A DNA stretch of 64,000 nt from Syngnathus acus (GCF_901709675.1 NC_051088.1:6829693-6893692), one strand, 5' to 3'; shown: positions 1 to 13,800, numbered from the stretch's first letter. Numbers and translations are program-made. Notes: generated by a model not told the origin, from the sequence alone.

Positions 1-1605
1 GACTGATAATTTACTGGTATATTATTACTATAAATATTGATTGACAAAATGCTTTTGTAAGTAAAAGCAAGTAAAATTCCTAATTACGACTGTTCCCCAG
101 AGTCCATGGAGGAATTTGGGTCCAATATCTAAGATTGTCATCCCTTAGCCTTGCTTAATGACAAGATGCATCAAATCCTCACCACCAGACAATCAAAAGC
201 ACACTCGAGTCAAGGTGATGCAAGTGCTCAAAGCAACTCTGAGTCTAAAACACAGACAGCTTCTACTTCGCAATCCTGCGACACGTCTTTTGAAGAACCG
301 TCATGCTTGGGAGAATTTCAAAATCTAATGCAGAAAAGACCTTTCCTTCCTATCTGCATCACTATCACCTCTGATGTGCTCTGACTCACTAATGCCTAAT
401 CTACCTTCATTTGGATAGGATTATGAACACTGAGCAGATCGTGTTCTTATTTAGGTTTATATGCTCTAGGCTCCAGGCTGGTATTTGATGACTGTGAGAG
501 TTTCTTTTCTGTTATGTTAGCAAAAACTAGAATACCTTAAATGATCAAAGATATCATTGCAAATTCTGTCCTGCGCAAATAATACAATTGTAGCTTGTGT
601 TCTCATGACAGATTTGTACAATAGGTAAGCAATTAAAATGTCAATTTGTTGCATCAAGACTCCTCTGCAAAGCCAATTAAAAAGTGACTTGCACTGCAAA
701 GCGCTGCAAATACATAAATTCTAGTCCATGAAAACGATCATTTTGGACAGAAGCATCTCACATGATTTCACACATTAGTGAAAATACCCAACAAACTCAA
801 AGAAGCTTCTCATCTCTCAGTTGAGTTCTAAAAAATGTTTGGGGATTTATCAGACCGTGCTGTACCATAGTGGGCGCTGAGGTGGACTGGGGGCCTTTTC
901 TTTTACCCTCCTCAGGCACGCCTGTCAATTTGGTGGCTGAAAGTAGAAAAAAATTGGGCCTGCTGTAAGGAGGTCTATTTTGTGCTGGAGGTGGTGTAAT
1001 GCAATTTGGGTGAATTTGATCATGGTGCAGGCACACTCTGCTTCAGAGATGTGCGTTGGATTTGATCACATTTTAAAAATACGACAACAGTGTGAATCAT
1101 TATAGAAATCAGCCTCATTGGCTGTGGCACAGCTTTGGGGGTGGGGAAGGGGTCATACATAGACACGAGGGATCGGATTGGAATGTGGCCTCCGAGTGCC
1201 CACTTTGTAGAGGTGATTTGTGATCGCCCTATCCATCTGCCATCATTCCTCTTATAAGCATATTTTCATCTTCTGCATGGACTCAAGCAATTCTTTTTAA
1301 GTTTCCACTTCCCCATCGGTCAGGAGGCTACTCAGCTGTGTTCATACCCACAACAGCGCAAACACACATTTTTCACTGCGCAGGTGTACAAAAATACTAA
1401 AATAAAGAAAACGCCACCCATGCATACATTTCCACCATGTTTTGTACTACACTTGTGATGGGTGCGGAAATAAAGCCCTAAGGTTTAAACGTAGGATTTA
1501 TTTTTACCACAACCACACATACAGTATAAAATGTAATATCCTACATCCAACCCTGTCAGAAAGGCAAATAGTGTGCCTTCTTTCTTAAAGTGGTGGTCCA
1601 CTTAC
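1..1605. other. klhdc8b intron after exon 3; no gene seen
   Basis: I looked on the minus strand for the last kelch repeats (RADF and GGLGNQP type segments) and found none. Short open frames here show no recognisable protein. A stretch near 905-950 weakly resembles 7335-7385 and may be an old repeat. Confidence 0.5.
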
Positions 1606-1830
1606 TTTGATCCAGATCATACTCCTCCATGGTGCTGACAAAGTGAGGTCTGGAGTAGAAGTTGTGCGGTCCCGGCTGCTGAAGCCCCCCCAGGCTGAAG
1701 AGGCTTCGCTCATTTGTTACGCAGCAGGAAAAAGCCCTTCGGCTCGGTATGCAGGGGTAGCGTGTCCAGCTCTTCATTTCCAGGTCGAATGCCTCCAGCG
1801 CTGTCACTGGCATCTTTCCTTGACGACCAC
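1606..1830 (-). CDS. klhdc8b: klhdc8b coding exon 3
   Basis: The acceptor TTCCCAG|GTGGTCG and a near-consensus donor CAAA|GTAAGT bound 225 nt that read GGRQGKMPVTALEAFDLE through STMEEYDLDQ. The open frame runs on past the donor, but that extension (SKWTTTLRKK) does not fit the family, so the donor is taken as the true end. The family would continue with an SWTKLPR-like segment, which I cannot find in 1-1605. Confidence 0.9.
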
Positions 1831-4800
1831 CTGGGAATGTCGAGGAAAGCCTTCAGCTTACTTCAAGGCTGGGATGCACAAAATTTAAATTTCTTGTAAA
1901 AAAATATACGATGGATGAGTCACACGAAATAGGATGGCGCACTAATCTTTTGGGAATTAATCATATGGAATTTAATGCATGTAACATTTGTATCAACTTC
2001 AAAACAGGTGGTTAATTTAATGTCGATCCAATTACCGTTCTTTCCATGTATAATGCGCAAAATGTAACTAATTTATTGTCCTAAAATCTGGGGTGCGCAT
2101 TATACATGGGTACAATTTTTTTTGATTTTTTTCTCTTTTTCTTTTTTTTTGTGAAGAAAATCATGGTACAACAATTTTTGAAGAAAATCTTGTCACGGAT
2201 GGTTCTTTACAACGTCACTTTCCTCTCTTTTCATTTTAACCTAACTGATCGCGGTGGTGCCTTTCTGGGCAGTCGGAGAAATCAACGCCAACAAAAAAAA
2301 TACATCCAGCCTAGTTAAGAAATCACCAGAAAGATCACCATGACAATTGTGAATAATAAATAAATAATTATATATATTATATATATTATTATTATAATAA
2401 TAAATAATTGTGATAAATAACTGGAACATCACTCAAATATTGGTGATCCCGTTGAGAGTCGCACATATTTCTTCGCTATCGAGTTTGCTACTGCATGTGC
2501 AGTGATACTGACCGGCAGAATAACATCCGGTTGTTCCCAAAGATGATCTTTTTTCTGAAATAATCTTATGGACTTAAGTAACCCGGCCGGGTCATACCAA
2601 AGACTATAAAAATGGGACCCATTGCCTCCCTGCTTGGCACTCAGCATTAAGGGTTGGAATTGGGGGGTTAGATCACCAAATGATTCCCGAGCGCGGCGCC
2701 GCTGCTGCTCACTGCTCCCCTCTCCCCCAGGGGATGGATCAAAATCACACGGGGATGGGTCAAATGCAGAGGACAAATTTCACCACACCCAGACGCGTGT
2801 GTGACGATCATTGGGACTTTAAAAAATAAAAATAAAAAAATAAATAAAAAAAAGTTTTTTAAAAAGTCAAACTTTGTACAGGCTTTTTTCCAGCGTCGAC
2901 ATGCCATTTTTAGGGTGCGTATTATACATGGGGGCGCATTATACATGGAAAAAAACGGTAGTTTACAGCCATGATAGTTGACATGTGAATTGACATTCAA
3001 AATTGACGATTTTCAATGAAAAACTAACGATCCATGCATTTTCTATACTGCCCGTCGTCATTAGGTGCGCTGGAGCCAATCCCAGCTGGCTCCCGGGCAA
3101 GAAGCGGAGTGCAATGTGGACAGCTGGTGGGTCATTCAAAACTAAATTCATTGTAGTAAATATAGCAATACCATAGAAAGGAAACACAAGTGACAGCCCC
3201 CAGGCTGGCGGTTTCTGAAGTGCTATAAAAAGGTAGAAAAGGCAAACTTGGCTGAGGATTTTCTAACACCACTAGCAGAATGCAAATGCTAAAAAAACAA
3301 TGTTCACTTCTTTTAGTAACAGGACATCTCACATAACCACAAAGAAATATATTTGACTATGAATCTGTCTTTTATGGAACGGTAAACAAATTCACCACTG
3401 AATACTATTTAGAAGATAACCAGCATGTCGTGTTCCACACCCGCACCCATCTTGCACTGTTTAAGTCTATTTGGCACTTACAGTACAGCAAAGTGAAATG
3501 ACAACGTCATCGGGAAGTAATTCAATTGGACAGAACTCAGGTTTTCTTGTACCCATTTTTTGCGTGTTGACAGAGAACAAAAAGGCTGTGTAATAAAAGG
3601 GAGAAGAGCTAAGAGGAGGAGTTCAAAGTCATACAAACATGCAAAGTGATGATCGAAAGAACAGAGAAAGGAGAGCTTGCGAATGAAAGACTGATATCAG
3701 CTAGAAAAGGAAACGATTGACTGCAAAAAGTGAGACGAGGGGGAAGGATTACAGTCAAAGACGTGATAGAATAATACCTCAAGATTACAATGGGAATGCT
3801 CCTTACAGTTGGATTGGAAATAGTCATGGCGGGTTTGATACTGTGTAATCACTGTTTCTTATACATTGCACATGAAAAAGGCGACACACTCATCCATTTT
3901 GGTTGAAGTCTATCCTGACAAAGCTGTTGCACAAGCGTGGGCATATTGCTGCTCTCCGTCAAGCGCTGCTCAACTCTTCAGAGGCCAGTCATGGCAGCAG
4001 ACAATTTGAAGCGCAATTGCTGACATAAGCGCAGCTGCATCAATCTGCTGCACTCACTTACACTACTGCGTGACAATCACTTGTCCCACGTGTACTGTGA
4101 TTTAAAACTAGGGATTAGCGGAAGAAACCTGTTAGTACATCTGCACTTGACAGCAAAACTCATCAATCCCACCCGAAATGAGGAATATAAAACAATATGA
4201 GTGGAAAGGAGACACTCTCAATTTATGGCTATAAGATCAAGGCTACAAGTGGCCAAAATGAGTTTCTTCCGCAGGGTGTCTGTGCTCTCCATTTAAGATA
4301 GTTGTGAGACAGCTTGAGGAAGTGGCTGGGTCGAAGCCAGTCTGGGCTTCCATGCTTAAGGGGCTGCTTCTGCAACCTGAGCGGAAGAGAAGGGATGGAG
4401 GACGGACGGATGTACAGACAGATGGACGGAAGTGTAGCATGACTTTTTATGTACAAAATTAGAGAAACATTGTAATGCCTGAATGAGCTGAATTTTGATA
4501 GAATTGAATAGAATGATGAAAAATTAATGTTCTGCCGTGGAAATGCGGTAAATGACAAGACAAAACTGAAGAATTCACTTAACATGCAACAAGCTACTGT
4601 GCGTCAACCTTTTGCTCTCTATCATCTATTTTATCTAAGTGTCAGATGTCCACTACTCCCTTAAAGACACGAGGTGAATTTTTATCCCTTGTGGGTCACC
4701 ACACGGTCAAGTAAAATGTCAAGTTGAAGACAGATGTAAAATCATCAGTTTTTAAATGTTCATATAAGAACCGATCCCATACTAGTAATTTTCTACATTG

Positions 4801-7800
4801 TCCTTTAAATATATATAAATAGGTATATTGTGTTGTGACAAACATTACCTTGAAAAATGTTATCCATGTATTTTACTTGCTGACTTTGTTTACAGAATAT
4901 CAATCACAGAGTAAGCAAGGAAATTTTCATAGATACTTTTTTGTGCTGATTCCGATTCAGCCCTTATTTTTTTTCTGAAGCTCATCAGAAATGTAATAAT
5001 AATAATAATAATAATAATAGTTGTAGTAGTTGTGGTATATATTTAGTAATCAGAATCAGAATCAGCTTTATTGTCAATTCCTTCATGCTAGGACACACAA
5101 AGAAACCGAAATACCGTTCCCCCTATCCCACGGTGACGAGACACAGCACACGATTAACACACAAGTAAAACAACGGGGAGAGAGTTCAGGACCCCAACAG
5201 CCCGGAGATCACAAACTTCGCCAGTGGCGAGCAGTGCTGGCATCCCACAACAAAGTCTCGGCACCATTCTTCACGGATGTAGACGCACAGTCCACCTCCA
5301 CGCGATGTTCCCCCTCGTACAATGGCCCGGTCCGCCCGATAGCGCGCCATCCGCTCCAGACGCACAGCAGCTACGCACTGTCCGGTCCGCAGAACTCAGC
5401 AGGCATGTTGATGTCCAGCGATCGAACGTCCGCCAGAAGAATGGAAGGCACGGCCGGGCGAGCTGGGGTGGCCGCCAGCCAGGCCCGGACGCCCAACCGG
5501 GGGAAGAACAGCAGGCGAGTCCGGCGACGCTCCAGGACGGCGCAGACCGAGCGCCTTTAATGTCCCCGAATTGACTGGTTTCAGCAAAAGGTGGACTTTT
5601 TGTGAAATGTCAGTTATAAATTAGGAATGGTAAAATCCGTATTGCGCAAACAAGAAAAAAAAAATCAAAAAGTTTATGAGCTCTATAAAAAAAAAAAGTT
5701 GTCATTTTTGGAATCAGTTTCAAGAATACATTTAAGGAGAGGCGTTACAGAGAAAGTTCCTACCCATGATGTAGATTTTGTTTCCTTTTACGAAGGGGAT
5801 AGCTCCATATCGCGGTGTCGGCATTGAAGTCAGCGGCTGCCATTGATCCTTTTCTGCCTCATAAACTCTCACCAGGGCCTGCGGTGTGATGTCCGCCCCC
5901 ATTCCCCCCAATGCGTACACCTTGCCATCTGCAGGGAAACAGAAATAGTAAGGGGCAGTGATTTGTAAAAGCAAAAACTTCGAGTGAGAAAGTAATGCAT
6001 CATGGAGAAATGAAACACCAATGTTTTTAATCAATAGGAATAACTGCTAAAACAGAGGCTGCCATCAATGAAACCAAAACTATGAAATGCATTCACAACT
6101 TCCTTCCTATGATCACATTTCTGTTTGTCGGTTGGTTATCATTGGATTGTCTATGCTTTGCTTTTACGTAAGTGAAGAAGTTGAATAAGTGCTTCTCGTC
6201 TTTTACACGAGTAACAAAGCAAGCACTTTTTTCCACTAACTCACGGCAGTTTTCTCCCATATGATAATAAATATAGTTAAAAGGCCACTAATAAAGTGTT
6301 CAAGTCCAGAACAGAAACTTTAGTAGTCAAGTATAAATTCTTCTGGCCCCCCATGGCTATAATCCATGTCATATCCGGTACTGCCCTTATGACTCATTAC
6401 CTTATTTCTAGCATAGACGATTAGGGATACTAGGGAAACGTAAAAATGCTCCAGTACTGCAGTGTCAGTAATCATTAAGACTTAAATAGAAGGAGAGCCA
6501 TATGCTGAGTGAGTAAATCTGGTAAGCCTGTTGAAGAAATGCAAGGCCGGAAAATCGAAGGGGTGGACTGGAAGGAAGGGAGGATTGAGCATGGGGTGAA
6601 AAACAGGAGATTGCAGCGTTCCAGATTAGCGGTCCATTAGTGTTTGGAGAGTTGTGACTGTCCAACTGCGAGAAAGAGAGTCACTGAGGGACAGAGGGGA
6701 TGGCTGCTCAGTCACGCAAACGGATGACACAACCACCAAGCTGTGGTTCAAGCTGTGAAAAATTCAACACTAATAAATCTGTCACTCACCATGAGTGCGA
6801 TCACCGCAAAAATGTGCATTTATTACTGAGCAGTTTCTCCCCAGTGTAAGACAATAAAATTAACAGCTCACTTTGTTTCATGGCACTCTCGACATGGAAA
6901 GGATGCTTGCATGTGATGCAAGCTAGGAATTGAAGAAACTGCCATTCTTTGTTCAGAAAACCTTTTAGAGACTTTTAGTTGTTCACTACTCAAAAGGGAG
7001 TTGAGGGGCTGAGGAGACCATCATTTCAAAAGGATACACTTTAGGTCGTAGCCTGTAATAAGCATTCTATAAAGAGCATCAGGTGCATTGCACTCTGCAT
7101 TTTACATGAGTTGTATTTCAAGCTGAGGATGATGAATTTGTTCTTTTTGTTTATTACCAAAAGTAAAACAAGTCCAGAAACAAAAACTGGTCATGAAAGA
7201 CTACAGGGCTCTATTTTTTAGACAGTGCATCTGCGTCAGAGCACAAATGCTGACAGATTCAGATTTTTGTGCAAGTGTAAGGCATTTCCCGATTTGGCAG
7301 ACCATTTGACGCCAAGCTGGGTGTGCCCCTTTGGAGATTTGCCTGGCAGAGTGACAGTTTGGTGGCAGAAAGTCAATCTAAACTTTAGTCAGATCACGTC
7401 TATGTGTGCAAGGTAAAAAGCTGGTCTAGCAATTTTTATTATTTTTATCGGGGTGAAGGCAAACAGATATTCCATCCATCCATCCATTCTCTATACCGCT
7501 TGTCCCCACGGGGGTCGCAGGCGTGCGTGAGCCTGTCCCAGCAGTCATCGGGCAGTAGGCGGAGGACACCCTGAACCGGTTGCCAGTCAATCGCAGGGCA
7601 CACAGAGACGAACAACTATCCACACTTGCACTCACACCTAGGGGCAATTTGGAGTGCTCAATTGGCCTACCAAGCATGTTTTTGGGATGTGGGAGGATAC
7701 CGGAGTGGCCGGAAAAAACCCACGCGGGCACGGGGAGAACATGCAAACTCCTCACAGGGAGGGCCAGAGGTTGAATCAAACCCACACCCTCCTAACTGTG

Positions 7801-10800
7801 AGGGTTAGGCTCGGTTTAACAATGGTTAGCACGTCCGCATACAGATATTGACATTATATATTATTATTATTATCATTATTATTATCATTTCTATTTTTAT
7901 AATAAGTAGAAGTAACCAGCTCAGTGGCCTAGTGGTAGAGTGTCCGCCCTGAGACTGGAAGGTTGTGGGTTCAAACCCCGGCCGGGTCATACCAAAGACT
8001 ATAAAAATGGGACCCATTGCCTCCCTGCTTGGCACTCAGCATTAAGGGTTGGAATTGGGGGGTTAGATCACCAACTGATTCCCGAGCGCGGCACCGCTGC
8101 TGCTCACTGCTCCCCTCTCCCCCAGGGGATGGATTAAAATCACACGGGGATGGGTTAAATGCAGAGGACAAATTTCACCACACCCAGGTGTGTGTGTGAC
8201 GATCATTGGGACAAAAAAAAAAGAAAAAAAAAAAGTAGTACAGTTGTAGCCATTAGGGGTGTAAATCGCGATACACGATTTTTGTCACGATACGATATAT
8301 CGATACAAAGAACCACGATACGATATTTGCCGATATCTTAAAGCCTGCTGTGATTCATTCACGATACATCACGATATAGTGTTCCACGATCGATATTTTT
8401 ATTTTTTAAATAAAAAATATAGAACAATATCCTGATTTATAACAATTCATACGCAAAATCAACAAGGTACTGCAAACTTTTTATTTAGGAAATTACAAGA
8501 GTATTGTAGTATACAAAGTGCTTATTTTAACACTGAACTTTATCAAATTCCTATATTTTTTCTCATATAAGTAAAGAAAAATGAATATTCTTTCTTTTTT
8601 TGTAATACCATTAACTTTAAAGTGCATTACTGAACTTTTTATTTACAATAATTTTAATTGTCCGTTGAGCCATCTTTTCTTTGGAATCCAAAGTGCTTCC
8701 AAACGAATGTCTTGAAGCCCAAAGGGGAGCGAATTTCCTCGTCTTCTTGGACACTAGCCATAGCACCAGCCCAGGAGCCGCGTAGTTGTCGGCTCCCCTT
8801 TCACGTGCCTGCTCTGCTCACAACACAGCACGCCGCGTACTGCTCCCGGAAAGAGGAAGCAAACAACAATGAACTGGATTTCAAAATAAAGTCGCGTCTA
8901 ATGTCCGAGGTCAAACACGGCGATATAAATCGATGTTTACGTTTAGCATCGATGCCAATAAATCGTAGAGCATTATATCGATTAATCGATGTGTATCGAT
9001 GAATCGTTACACCCCTAGTAGCCATCCACCTATTCTATGTGCCACGTTTTCTTTCCTTTTCGAGTGCTGGAGCTGATGCCAGCTGATTTTTGGCAAGAGA
9101 TGGCTTACACGCTGAACATCAGATGCAGGGCACAAATAAGTTGCACAAAAATAAACCATTCACATTCACAGCCCTACCTATGGACAATGGTCTAAAGTCA
9201 TGATGGTCCTCTATGGGCAACTGTAACGTTCACGTGGCCTGCGACAAAAGATAAGTTTGACACCCTGACCTAGAGGTTCCACGATACTGTATAATAATGT
9301 ATTATATTACACTATTAGAATTATCTTACTAGTATAATCTAACAACACTGAATTATTATGTTTGAATTATCAACAAATGAAAATGCCTGACATTCAAACT
9401 GCCACAGTTATCCACATAAAAGTCTCAGTAAGTCTCAGTCTGTGTGTGTGTCCGCTCCTGTTCTGGCCCAGCCTTGGTTTAATCATGTGCAATCTTCTCT
9501 AATTAAGCAAAGCGGGCTCTATTCTTTGCACATCACCCAGGGAGTCACCATGGTAACCGCAGCGTAACCTACACACTTATTATGGTGTGGCTGTTTGACG
9601 TCATAGTGCCTGGCGACCAAATGCGTTATCACCAAGAGGCAGACCAGTGAGTCATAGCAAAGTGTACATGTGAAGCTTTCTATTTTGTGATGTTGCGTCC
9701 TCTCTAACGCTGCACTTGAGACGACTCGATCCAATGCTTTGATCCCTCCACATCTTTCATCCGTGGCATCCCACTATTGTCTTTTCGCACCCTCCATCAT
9801 CTCCTTTCGGCTATTTAAAACTCCACTTTGATGCCCGTTTTTCCCACTCTTTGCTTAATTGACCGCGTCGTTTGTCCTTTTCTCAGCCTACTGTGTCTAT
9901 ACTTTTATTTTCTTATTTCATTTTCCCACTCTTATCTGAAGGGGGGGGGGGGGGGAAGAAAAACACACCTCTTACATTGTATATAATTATTGCAGCGGTC
10001 TTGGAGATAGCACAGAAAACAAGAAATGACAGAAAATAACAAATTGCTATAGAACAGGTGTTGTGAGTTACAGTTGCCCAGAAAATGAGGTGTCATTCAA
10101 CGCAGTTGTTCCATCCATCTGTTCATTATCCGAACCACCTTATACTCTCAAGGGTCACGGGTGTACTGGCGCCTATCCCAGCGGGGTACACCTTGAACTG
10201 GTTTGCCAGCCAATCACAGGGCACACTCCCAATCACATCTATGGGCAATTTGGAGCGGTCAATGGGCCTACCATGCATATTTTTTGGAATGTGGGAGGAA
10301 ACTAAATGCGAAAAGAGTTTGGATACAGATATCCTGAGGGAAGCTGTAGAAGGAATATAGTCAGAATGGTGCATCTTATTAGTACTTCTATGTTTGTAAA
10401 GGCTGAAATCTGTTTTGTATCAGGTATACCTCATGTTATGCCAAAAAGTGTTCCCATGATGTGACTGATGTTTACCATGAGAAAATAGATTCTTGTAGGA
10501 CTTAATAAGCAAACACAATTTGAATTTGAATGCATCATTTTACAGAAAAAGATTGAAGCTTAAAATGGTACAATGAGTTTCATTTCAGTTACATGTCAAA
10601 AAATGAGAAGCATAACAGCTGCAGAAGAAGACAAGAGTGAAACGCGAGTTCATGTTATACATATATTAAAAATAAAGAGAAGAGAGAACTGTTAATTAGT
10701 TTAGCATAAAAGGATGATGGCTGCCTTTAAGCTTAACAAACATTTGTATCTTGTTAAAAAAGCAGATGGCAGGTTATATTTAATATACACTACCGTTCAA

Positions 10801-13800
10801 AAGTTTGGGGTCACAAAATTGTTTGGGTGACCCCAAACTTTTGAACGGTAGTGTAAATATTATTATAATAAAATATTATGAATTAAATATTATAAATTAT
10901 ATTTTATATTTGTATAAGATTATATATAATCTATGAATATAAGTATACATATATATTATAAGATTTTTTACACAGAAGATTATATATATAATCTATAAAT
11001 AATTATCTAAATAAATATAATCACTACCGTTCAAAAGTTTGGGGTCACCCAAACAATTTTGTGACCCCAAACTTTTGAACGGTAGTGTAATATAAAATTA
11101 AATAAAAAGTTATATTTACTGTAAATGATAAAACTGCAGGTGAACTCCCACAGTTTGATATACCAGCACTCATCCGTATGATTTGTCAATAGGTGATCAA
11201 TAAAGACCCCCTATAGTGCCCTTGAAGGAGCGTAACAGCTTTCACCTTTTGGAGGATCAATTCTCCTCAGCACATGAAGACAAAAAACATTTTCTCGTCA
11301 TTTTGTATGTCTGGTGTCATTCTATTTTGTGCTTTGTTGGCAATTGCATGGCGCCACAGGAAAGACTTCCCAAATCTGGATTAGTGTGACGGGATGGCGT
11401 TAAATGTAGTCACCATATTGTTTGTCCTCTTTACCGAACCTCGATAATAATCTTGTCCAATCCTCCACTGTGACATGAATAAGGACCGATGTGGATTTAT
11501 TGACTTCACCGAAAGTGGATGTGAAGGAGAGAGAATTAAATAGCAGGATGAAAGAAGTGAATTCATCACTGAAAGCAGCTTCCTTCCACCTACTTAATGA
11601 AGACAACAAAATCCTATTTGGCCGTCGATTGTATGGGGACCGTCGTGCTAAACGTCACTTATGTTGTTTGCTGGCATGTTCGATTGATAAAAGGTAATTT
11701 ACCGCATTGTATCCTTATCGAAAGCAATAGGAGACTGCGGCCGAGGCTTAAACATTTGTCACCTTAATTCAATAAGGGAGTTTCATGAAGGAACTAAATG
11801 TAATAACATGAACACGATAAATTACAAGTTAATCTAAAGAGCTTTGACAGCTATGTAAGCGCCTAGGCATGTTAAATGGGGTTTAAATTGCTTCCACATT
11901 CAGCCCCTGACCCTGCCTGCAAAAACGTCACTAATTTCCTTCACCAATGATTCAATTTATTTTGTTTGTCTCACCCTGTCCGCATCACATTATAATTGAA
12001 TTCTTTTAGTGTCATGGACAGACTAAGAGTGCAATGCTGAATATGTGAACGTCGACCAAAAAACTATATTTTGTATCTTGTCATTAAAATGCAAATTTCC
12101 TAGTTAATTATTTCAAAACCTAATTTAAATTAATTTAATAAAAAATTATAAATTTTCTTTTTTTCTAATTAATAGAAATTATTTTAACCTCTGAATGTTT
12201 TTTAATGGTTATGCATTTTTACTTATTGTACAAAATTGGATTAAACACAGAAGTAGTTAGTTTCATTTCCCCTTAGAAGAAACAATGTTTCAAATTTGTT
12301 CCTGATCTCATTTCTGTCAGTGTGAGCTTGAACTACGCTTGCATTACCGACAATATCTCCAAGCACAAAAACTTCTCTCACTTAATACTTTGGGAAGATC
12401 CCAGCAGTAAACTCGTGTGCCCTTTCTTATCTCTTGGCCAGTGTGAAAATGTCATCTGCCCAGATAAACACAAAGCTATAACTGGCCATATTAAACTTGA
12501 GTCTGCTGGTAGGAACATTCTGGATAAATGAAGGCAAAAAAATAACAGCAAAAGAAAGACTTTATCAGACTTTACTTTGGATTTAGTTTGCGACACCACA
12601 GTAAGTCCATTTTAATACCTTTCACTGCGCCCGTAAAAGAAACAATAGTTTTAAGAAGCAATCACTAAGATAGATACTGTACATCCATAAATCATCTGTA
12701 TCCAAGTACCCTTCAATCTTTACATGATAAGTTTATTACATGATGACCAATTGCTGTATACTTTAATACAATCACCATCCAAGTGGCCACAAATTCACCC
12801 TCTATCAGATATAAGCTACTTTTACCAATTATGCCTTATAAATGCAATGGCAGGATGCCATGTGGCTTTACAGTACTAATTGTTATGTTAAACTGTACAC
12901 CCCAGTCTTGTCAAATCGCCGAGGGCAGGTCTAGCCCATTAGTTCAAAATTGAATGAGACAGGACCCAAGTGGGCTCATTTAGAGTGCTTGTTTGTTTTA
13001 AGACTGCAGACACAGTGGCCATTTTTGTTTCCATTTATTATGGAGTCTGGTATCAAGTCTGCAAACTATGTGCTCTTTCACTAAGCTGAACTTGTGCCAC
13101 AAGGATGACTCCACAAATTACATCTGACAGAAGAAAACACACATATCCTCAAAGAATACTCTTCTTGTATCAAGAAGAGACAACACTGTATTTCTCTGTG
13201 TAATATAAAACATTGGATATCTGTAAAATTTTGAATTGAATGTAAAATCTTATTACTCGTCTAAAAGGTCAACATGGCCAGGCGGCATTGTGATTTCTGA
13301 AATCTCAAAAATTGGATGGCAGAGCAACACTTCAGTTATCAGGCTCTTTTCTTGCGGAACCATCTTCCATGTTCACTCTGGAAGCAGCCACTCTCTCCCT
13401 ACTTTGGAGTAGATGTCAAAGCTACCTTTCTGGTAGTTAATACAATACATAATACAATACAATACAATACACTACTCAAAAGAAATTATCCACTTAGAAA
13501 AAATACAAAACGTCCCTTTGTAAAAGTTTTTGATGATGCAACCATATTCGCATGGCTGCTCCAACTCACTGTTTCCCTGACATGGGGAAATATGCTCAAA
13601 TTAATTTTCACGTCAATGTCAGTTTGCCACTTGACTAATTTCAAACTGAAGAGGCTAAATGGAGGTTGACAGGATGTTGAAGTGATTGGATGCGTGATTG
13701 TTATCTGCTGTTTTTATTCATGAGCGAGAGAACCTGCCTATGCTCTAAGTAACGCAATAACAGGTTTTATGACAACACAGAATGTGACTGGGATGATGGA

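Larger units (their letters stand above)
1831..5763. other. klhdc8b intron 2-3, repeat-bearing
   Basis: This 3.9-kb intron holds the inverted-repeat element at 2035-2958 with its nested SINE, a dispersed-repeat fragment at about 3030-3125, an (AAT)n tract at 4994-5018 and a deleted L2-type LINE copy at 5046-5577. The remainder is AT-rich single-copy-looking DNA with no coding signal I can support. Confidence 0.7.

Noticed and set aside
4229-4585. 118-codon minus-strand frame
   Set aside because: Low-complexity, no family resemblance, no splice context.
5030-5560. 176-codon plus-strand frame
   Set aside because: It is the antisense of the deleted LINE copy, GC-rich and without known motifs.
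7426-7785. 119-codon minus-strand frame
   Set aside because: Antisense reading of the dispersed fish repeat at 7471-7843.
7917-7990. Apparent tRNA gene with A and B boxes
   Set aside because: It is the head of a SINE; no acceptor stem closes, and the unit continues into the SINE body.
13316-13669. 117-codon plus frame
   Set aside because: Contains a simple ATACA repeat and no recognisable motif; likely chance.
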